From NCBI GenBank assembly GCA_020639215.1, contig JACKHA010000015.1, positions 1 to 55,080 of the forward strand: a stretch of DNA of 55,080 nt. Reading direction: 5' to 3'. The notes beneath the pieces were generated by a model, which did no database searches, was not told where the DNA came from, and saw only the letters and a list, made by a program, of their open reading frames with translations. The translations under genes were made by a program, and so were the position numbers. The stretch is from Phycisphaeraceae bacterium (lineage in GTDB: Bacteria > Planctomycetota > Phycisphaerae > Phycisphaerales > UBA1924). Shown here one piece after another: positions 50,624 through 55,080 of the stretch. How positions within the stretch are numbered: the stretch's first letter is position 1; every line of letters begins with the position of its first letter.

Positions 50624-52828
50624 TCAGCAGCCGGCGGCGAAGATCGACAGGTAGTAGAAGAAGTCGTCGTTGGTGATCACACCGTTGGGCACGCCGTAGC
50701 CCGGCTGGCCCGGGATGGCGCCCGTGGTCAGGTCGGCGACGGCGACGTTACCGGCGGCGAACTGGGCCAGGTAGTAGAAGAAGTCGTCGTTGTTGAGGAT
50801 GCCGTTGGGCACGCCGTAGCCCGGCTGCCCGGCAATGGCCCCCGTGGTCAGATCGGGCTCGCAGACCTGCTGGACGCTGCCCGCCCCGACGTAGAGCAGG
50901 GCGGCGTAGGACTCGTCGAGCGAGAGCGGGTTGCCGCCGGCCGAGGTCGGGTCCTCGAAGTCGTTGTCCATGTCGACGTCGTAGATGATCTCCGCCGACA
51001 GCACGAGGCCGCCGAGGGTGCGGGGGTCGTCCTGGTCGAGACCTGCGGTGGAGATGTTGTTGAACGTCGCGCCGCTGACGTTGCTCGACCAGAACGCGCC
51101 GGAGGAGATGGAGTTGCTGTCGGCGATCTCGATGAAGTTGATGCGGTAGTTGCGCCCGGAGTTGGCGCCGGCGACGATCTGCCCTCGCGAGGCGACCAGT
51201 TCGAGGCGGTAGCAGAAGTTCTGGGCGTCGTACACGCCGCGGATCAGAGCGGTCTTGGGGAACGGCTCGCTCGTGATCTGCACCGGGGCGACGAACCAGA
51301 TGTTGCCCGCGCCGTCGAAGCCGACGCCGGAGATGGTGGGACCGAACGGCGTGCCGCCGGTGAGGATGTTCAGGCCGATGAGGTTGCCGATGGTCGCGCC
51401 GTTGCCGTCCTCGATGGGCTTGCCGGCCAGGAGGCTGGGGTCCAGGTGGGCCGCGACGGTCCACTCCACGGGCGCGCCGGGCGCGAAGCGTGCCACGTAG
51501 ATGGACTGGAAGGGCTGGCCGTCCGGGCTGGTGGGATCGGGGTAGCTGACCACGCCGGCGGCCAGTGAGCGGCCTTGGGGGTCGCGCCCGAGAGCGGTCT
51601 GGCCGTTGCCGCCGCGGAACGGCGTCTGGCTGAAGTAGTGAGTGAACGCGCCGATCGGCAAGGGCGTGCCCGCCAGGCCGTAGGCAACGGTCGGATCGAA
51701 CCCGGTGCAGGGGTCCTGGATCGTGGCGGGCAGGACGAGCTCGGCGTTGGCGGTGACGTTGCCGGCGGCGTTGAGCCCCCAGACGAGTATCCTGTCGGCG
51801 TCGCTGTTGGCGTTGTACCCGAGCATCGAGCCGGTGCCCACCGAGCCCGGGAAGACCACCGCGGGGCTGAACGAGACGGTGCCGCGGGTGTTCGCCACGC
51901 CGAGCCCGGCGATGTGGGTGGAGTCGGCAACGACGGTGGGCGCGGCGACCGACCCGTTGGCCGTGCCCCGCACCAGCTGGTTGCTGAAGTTCGCGCCCAT
52001 GACGAGCCCGCGTCCGCCGGCGATCTGCGCGGGGATGTTCGAGGGCGTGCCATGGGTCGTCGTGGAGTTGCGGACGATCCAGTCGGTGGCGGGCTGGTCG
52101 CGGTCGGTGAGCAGGGCCGAGATCTGGTTGTTCTTGTTGGGATCACGAGCCGGCATGTTCACGCGCCACAGGTTGTTGCCCGATGGCGCGCCGGTGGCGC
52201 CAAAGTCGTCCTGGCGGATGTAGGCGTTGCCGTTGGCATCGACGGAGCCGATGCCGACCTGGGCGGTGTTCCCCGCGGCGCTGGCGCCGTTGGAGGCGAC
52301 CATGTACCGCGAGACGAACAGGCGGGTCGGGTTGTTCGGATCGAATCCGGCGACCGCCCCGAACACAGTGTTGCTGTTGCCCCCGAAGTCGGCGGCGACG
52401 ACGCCGAACTGCGTGTACGTCGCCGGGGCGTTGACCGCGGTGTTCAGCCCGGTGTTGTTGTTGGTGGGGTGGACGCCTCCGCCGGCCTGGGTCCACGAGG
52501 CGTACTGCTGGGCGTTGGGCGTCGCGTTCTGCAGCAGCGTCTGGCTGAAACTCTGCGCCGAGATCAGGTTGCTGAAAAACGTCGCGCTGGTCTGGGCGGA
52601 CTTGGCGATCGGGCCGATCGCGAACTGGTTGCCCCAGGACGACTGGAACGGAACGAGGTCGAGCACGAAGTCGGCCCGCTGGAAGGGCGCGCTGGCGGTG
52701 TACGGCGACAGGGCATCGCCGGGCAGGCCCGTGCCCAGGCTGCTCACGCTGTCCTGCCCGGCCGCGACGCCGGCGATGCCCGCGAAAGCGACAAGGGCCA
52801 CGCCCCGGCTGATGAACGTGCGACTCAT
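50624..52828 (-). CDS. Large secreted protein with GC-type dockerin domain
   Basis: A 734-residue exported protein with signal peptide residues 1-24 (GVALVAFAGIAGVAAG). The large central part has no family I know; it is rich in Asn, Gly and Thr (QAGGGVHPTNNNTGLNT, IGSVDANGNAYIRQDDFG, NGATIGNLIGLN) with beta-prone segments and looks like an extended repeat or propeller protein. Residues 655-734 are the two-repeat dockerin-like domain: Cys-Glu-Pro-Asp-Leu-Thr-Thr (codon 50861-50863), NNDDFFYYL, TNDDFFYYL, ending Ala-Ala-Gly-Cys. AAGGAG lies nine bases before the ATG. Function unknown. Confidence 0.82.
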   Translation of the reverse strand: MSRTFISRGVALVAFAGIAGVAAGQDSVSSLGTGLPGDALSPYTASAPFQRADFVLDLVPFQSSWGNQFAIGPIAKSAQTSATFFSNLISAQSFSQTLLQNATPNAQQYASWTQAGGGVHPTNNNTGLNTAVNAPATYTQFGVVAADFGGNSNTVFGAVAGFDPNNPTRLFVSRYMVASNGASAAGNTAQVGIGSVDANGNAYIRQDDFGATGAPSGNNLWRVNMPARDPNKNNQISALLTDRDQPATDWIVRNSTTTHGTPSNIPAQIAGGRGLVMGANFSNQLVRGTANGSVAAPTVVADSTHIAGLGVANTRGTVSFSPAVVFPGSVGTGSMLGYNANSDADRILVWGLNAAGNVTANAELVLPATIQDPCTGFDPTVAYGLAGTPLPIGAFTHYFSQTPFRGGNGQTALGRDPQGRSLAAGVVSYPDPTSPDGQPFQSIYVARFAPGAPVEWTVAAHLDPSLLAGKPIEDGNGATIGNLIGLNILTGGTPFGPTISGVGFDGAGNIWFVAPVQITSEPFPKTALIRGVYDAQNFCYRLELVASRGQIVAGANSGRNYRINFIEIADSNSISSGAFWSSNVSGATFNNISTAGLDQDDPRTLGGLVLSAEIIYDVDMDNDFEDPTSAGGNPLSLDESYAALLYVGAGSVQQVCEPDLTTGAIAGQPGYGVPNGILNNDDFFYYLAQFAAGNVAVADLTTGAIPGQPGYGVPNGVITNDDFFYYLSIFAAGC

Positions 52829-53412
52829 GCTCTCGATCTCCTTCTCTCGTGTGCCGACCGATCGTGCTCGGGCGCTTCTCGGACGCACCCCTGGTCCGGG
52901 GAGACTCGGCCACGAACCCGCAGCCCGACCCCATCAGGATCGGGCCGTTGGAGGGACCGAACTCGACAGCATCCAGCGGCTGTCGTGAGGCTTTTGTCAG
53001 GCCGAACGCCGACACCCACGACAGGTGGTCGCGTGCCCGGATCGCTTCGTCTCCTCTGTAGATCGTACCAGCATCACGACTTGGGACCACCATCGTCTCT
53101 TCGGGGATTGTCAAGAATGCGCAAACATCGCGCCACGTCCACCAAACTGGGAAAACGCGGGTGCCTCCAGCCGAGCCGCCGGGCTGGCGCTGCCAGTTTT
53201 TCCTCGATTCGGCCTCCACTTCGTCGTGTTCATCGTGTACGGTGGCTGGGCCTCGCTCGTGTGGGACTGCTCGGGGCGTCGCGTCTGTTCGGACGCTGTT
53301 TGATCCGCTCGCGCGGAGGCTGGGGCCTTCGGGTGATCTTCTGGCAATCCCTGTCCCCGGGGACTCGCGGCTTCGCTGCGGGCCCGCCTTGTCGCGTTTC
53401 GCGGAGGATCAC
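52829..53412. other. Intergenic region between divergent secreted-protein genes
   Basis: About 580 bases with no supported gene. It holds a perfect 12-bp palindrome GTCCCCGGGGAC (53353-53364), a TACGAT box on the minus strand near 53070, a TACGGT box on the plus strand near 53238, and the GGAGG site before the subtilase ATG. Promoters for both flanking genes probably lie here, but none is clear. Confidence 0.4.
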
Positions 53413-55080
53413 ATGAATCGCAAGATCGCCTGCCTTTCCGTTCTCGCGCTGGCCCTGGCTGCCGGCGGCACCGCGTCGGCCGCCGACATGGCGTCCAGCG
53501 GGCGTCTCCAGGTCAGCCCATCCTCGCAGGGCGTCACCATCCAGCTCAACGATGGGCGGGTCGTGCACTCGACCGCCAACGCGGTGGCCAACGCCCGGGT
53601 TGTCGAGGGCGCGGGCGTCACGGTCGTGACGTGGGACGAGATCGACGCCCAGGGCGCCTCGCAGGGCTACTACGCCCTGTCGCGCGGCGGCGCGTTCAGC
53701 CGCGTCGTCCGCAACTGGACGACGATCGGCACGCAGTTCGCTTCGTTCGACCCGCTGGTTGGCACGCCGGTGGTGCCCGCCGAGCTGCGCGCGGGCCAGC
53801 AGGACTCCGGGCTGGGCGCGTACATCGTGCAGTTCGTCGTTCCGCCGGCCGAGGAGTTCATCCACGCGGTCGAGAGCGCCGGGGCGCGTGTCGGCATGAC
53901 CCTGCACGACAACGCCCGGATTGTCGTGATGGACCCGGTGTCGGCGGCGCAGGTCGCCCAGATGCCGTTCGTCCGCTGGGTGGGCGAGAACCACCTGGCG
54001 TACAAGATGGAGATCCCGCTGGTGGCCGGGCTGCTCGGTTCGGCCCCGCTGGTCGAGCGGCAGCTTTATTCCATCATGCTCGTGACGCGCGGCGCGGACG
54101 TGGCCAACGCCGGCGTCGCGGCGATCCAGCAGAGCGGCGCCGAGGCGTCGCACATCGATCCCGACACGGGGCGGGTTGAGGCGACGCTGACGCCGGCCCA
54201 GCTCCGGATGGTTGCCGAGTCGCCCTACGTGCTGTACATCGACCGTCGCGGCGAGCTGGAGTACGACATGGACATCATGCGCCAGTTCTCCGGCGCGGAC
54301 TACATCGAGGCCCAGGGTGGGTTCAACGGCTCGGGCGTCAACGGCGAGGCCGCCGACTCGGGCCTGCTGCTGACCCACGAGTTCTTCAACGCCCCCGGCC
54401 TTGGCGGGGCGCCCACGCTCAGCCCGATCCTGCGGGCCGGCGGCTCGAACGCCGGCTCGTCGCACGGGACGGCGGTCTATTCGATCTGCTTCGCCGACGG
54501 CAATCCGACGCCACAGGCCCGCGGGCACCTCCCGCTGGCCCAGGGCTACTTCTCGCACGCGAACTACCTCCGCGGCTCCGGCTCCGGCACGACCCGGTAC
54601 AACCACACCGCGGGCAGCGTCGCGCTCGAGATCGTGTTCCAGACCAACTCCACGGGCGACCCCCGCACGTTCCTGTACACCTCGATCTCGGCCGACACCG
54701 ACACCCTGCTGTTCGACCACGACTTCCTGATGTGCCAGTCGATGTCCAACGCGGGGCTCATCCAGGACGTCCGCCCGCAGGCCTGGGCCAAGAACATGGT
54801 CTCGGTCGGCGGGATCATCCACAGCAACTCGACCAACCGTCTCTCGCACACATCGGCCGGCTCGACCGGCCCGGGCCAGGACGGTCGCATCAAGCCCGAT
54901 CTGGCCTCGTTCTACGACAACGTGCTGGCGGCCTCCAGCAGCAACAACACCGCGACCACGCAGTTCTCGGGCACGTCGTCCGCGACCCCGACGCAGTGCT
55001 CGACCATCGGCCTGATCTTCGAGATGTGGGGTGACGGGATCTTCGGCAACAGCGTCACGGGCACCTCGGTCTTCGCCGAC
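53413..55080 (+). CDS. S8 family serine peptidase (subtilase), 3' end outside window
   Basis: A subtilisin-like protease open to the right edge (556 codons visible). Residues 1-24 are a signal peptide (IACLSVLALALAAGGTASAA). A long prodomain-like region follows to about residue 300. The catalytic triad is visible: Asp315 in NGEAADSGLLL, His351 in GSSHGTAVYSIC, and Ser522 in QFSGTSSATPTQ. The Asp context departs from the usual DTG (it is D-S-G). Oxyanion-hole Asn is probably in VSVGGIIHSNSTN. GGAGG lies five bases before the ATG at 53413. Given its neighbours it may end in a GC-type dockerin domain beyond the window; this is a guess. Confidence 0.87.
   Translation, partial: MNRKIACLSVLALALAAGGTASAADMASSGRLQVSPSSQGVTIQLNDGRVVHSTANAVANARVVEGAGVTVVTWDEIDAQGASQGYYALSRGGAFSRVVRNWTTIGTQFASFDPLVGTPVVPAELRAGQQDSGLGAYIVQFVVPPAEEFIHAVESAGARVGMTLHDNARIVVMDPVSAAQVAQMPFVRWVGENHLAYKMEIPLVAGLLGSAPLVERQLYSIMLVTRGADVANAGVAAIQQSGAEASHIDPDTGRVEATLTPAQLRMVAESPYVLYIDRRGELEYDMDIMRQFSGADYIEAQGGFNGSGVNGEAADSGLLLTHEFFNAPGLGGAPTLSPILRAGGSNAGSSHGTAVYSICFADGNPTPQARGHLPLAQGYFSHANYLRGSGSGTTRYNHTAGSVALEIVFQTNSTGDPRTFLYTSISADTDTLLFDHDFLMCQSMSNAGLIQDVRPQAWAKNMVSVGGIIHSNSTNRLSHTSAGSTGPGQDGRIKPDLASFYDNVLAASSSNNTATTQFSGTSSATPTQCSTIGLIFEMWGDGIFGNSVTGTSVFAD

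Noticed and set aside
50624..50863. Reading the C-terminal domain as a classical calcium-binding dockerin
   Set aside because: The DxNxDG calcium loop is absent and replaced by a longer Pro/Gly loop, so the classical mechanism cannot be assumed.

Overview
The window is about 55 kb of very GC-rich chromosomal DNA, densely packed with genes and with no visible phage, IS element, CRISPR array or tRNA. The best guess for the host is a planctomycete of the class Phycisphaerae. The evidence is six secreted proteins that end in the same Cys-bounded, dockerin-like domain finishing in Gly-Cys at the C-terminus, a PEP-CTERM-like tail, Tat-exported Gfo/Idh/MocA-type oxidoreductases, CXXC zinc ribbons of a planctomycete style, and a GspD/GspE secretion pair. 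This is an inference from protein style; no rRNA is present to confirm it.

Layout. 1-6 kb: the 3' part of an ApbE-like flavin transferase, a Tat Gfo/Idh/MocA oxidoreductase, CstA, and a convergent TolC-family outer membrane protein. 6-16.4 kb: a GH35-like glycosidase, a small HD (p)ppGpp-hydrolase-like protein, RmuC, a dockerin beta-propeller protein, a ribH-nusB-ftsY run, purN with an upstream STAS protein, and a divergent Fur-like regulator that lacks most metal ligands. 16.4-25 kb: a minus-strand sigma54 two-component pair followed by tsaE, a zinc-ribbon membrane protein, and gspD-gspE. 25-33 kb: a BtuF-like binding protein, a second dockerin protein, and a minus-strand run of two TlpA thioredoxins, thiolase, YceI and a GNAT acetyltransferase. 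33-42.5 kb: gatC, priA (split by an apparent one-base deletion), carA, a third dockerin protein, a membrane-anchored sigma-region-4-like protein, a dockerin M43 metalloprotease and a sulfotransferase. 42.5-55 kb: a coupled pair (FGE/SUMF1-domain protein with PEP-CTERM-like tail, and a beta-helix-like secreted protein), an overlapping binding protein and pyruvate kinase, a dockerin nuclease, a large dockerin protein, and the start of an S8 subtilase cut by the window edge.

How the parts fit. Housekeeping genes are interspersed with secreted proteins. The dockerin set (beta-propeller, metalloprotease, endo/exonuclease-phosphatase and three proteins of unknown fold) looks like cargo for a shared surface or extracellular attachment system. 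The GspD/GspE pair is a candidate, unproven, export route. No cohesin-like receptor is visible here.

Two genome-wide style features stand out. First, at least nine genes have a TANNNT -10 box exactly six bases before the start codon and no Shine-Dalgarno sequence, which predicts leaderless mRNAs; the secreted-protein genes instead carry clear Shine-Dalgarno sites. Second, several gene junctions hold short-period (7 or 8 bp) repeat arrays, three of them in clearly inverted orientation, which sometimes supply the stop codon of the adjacent gene.
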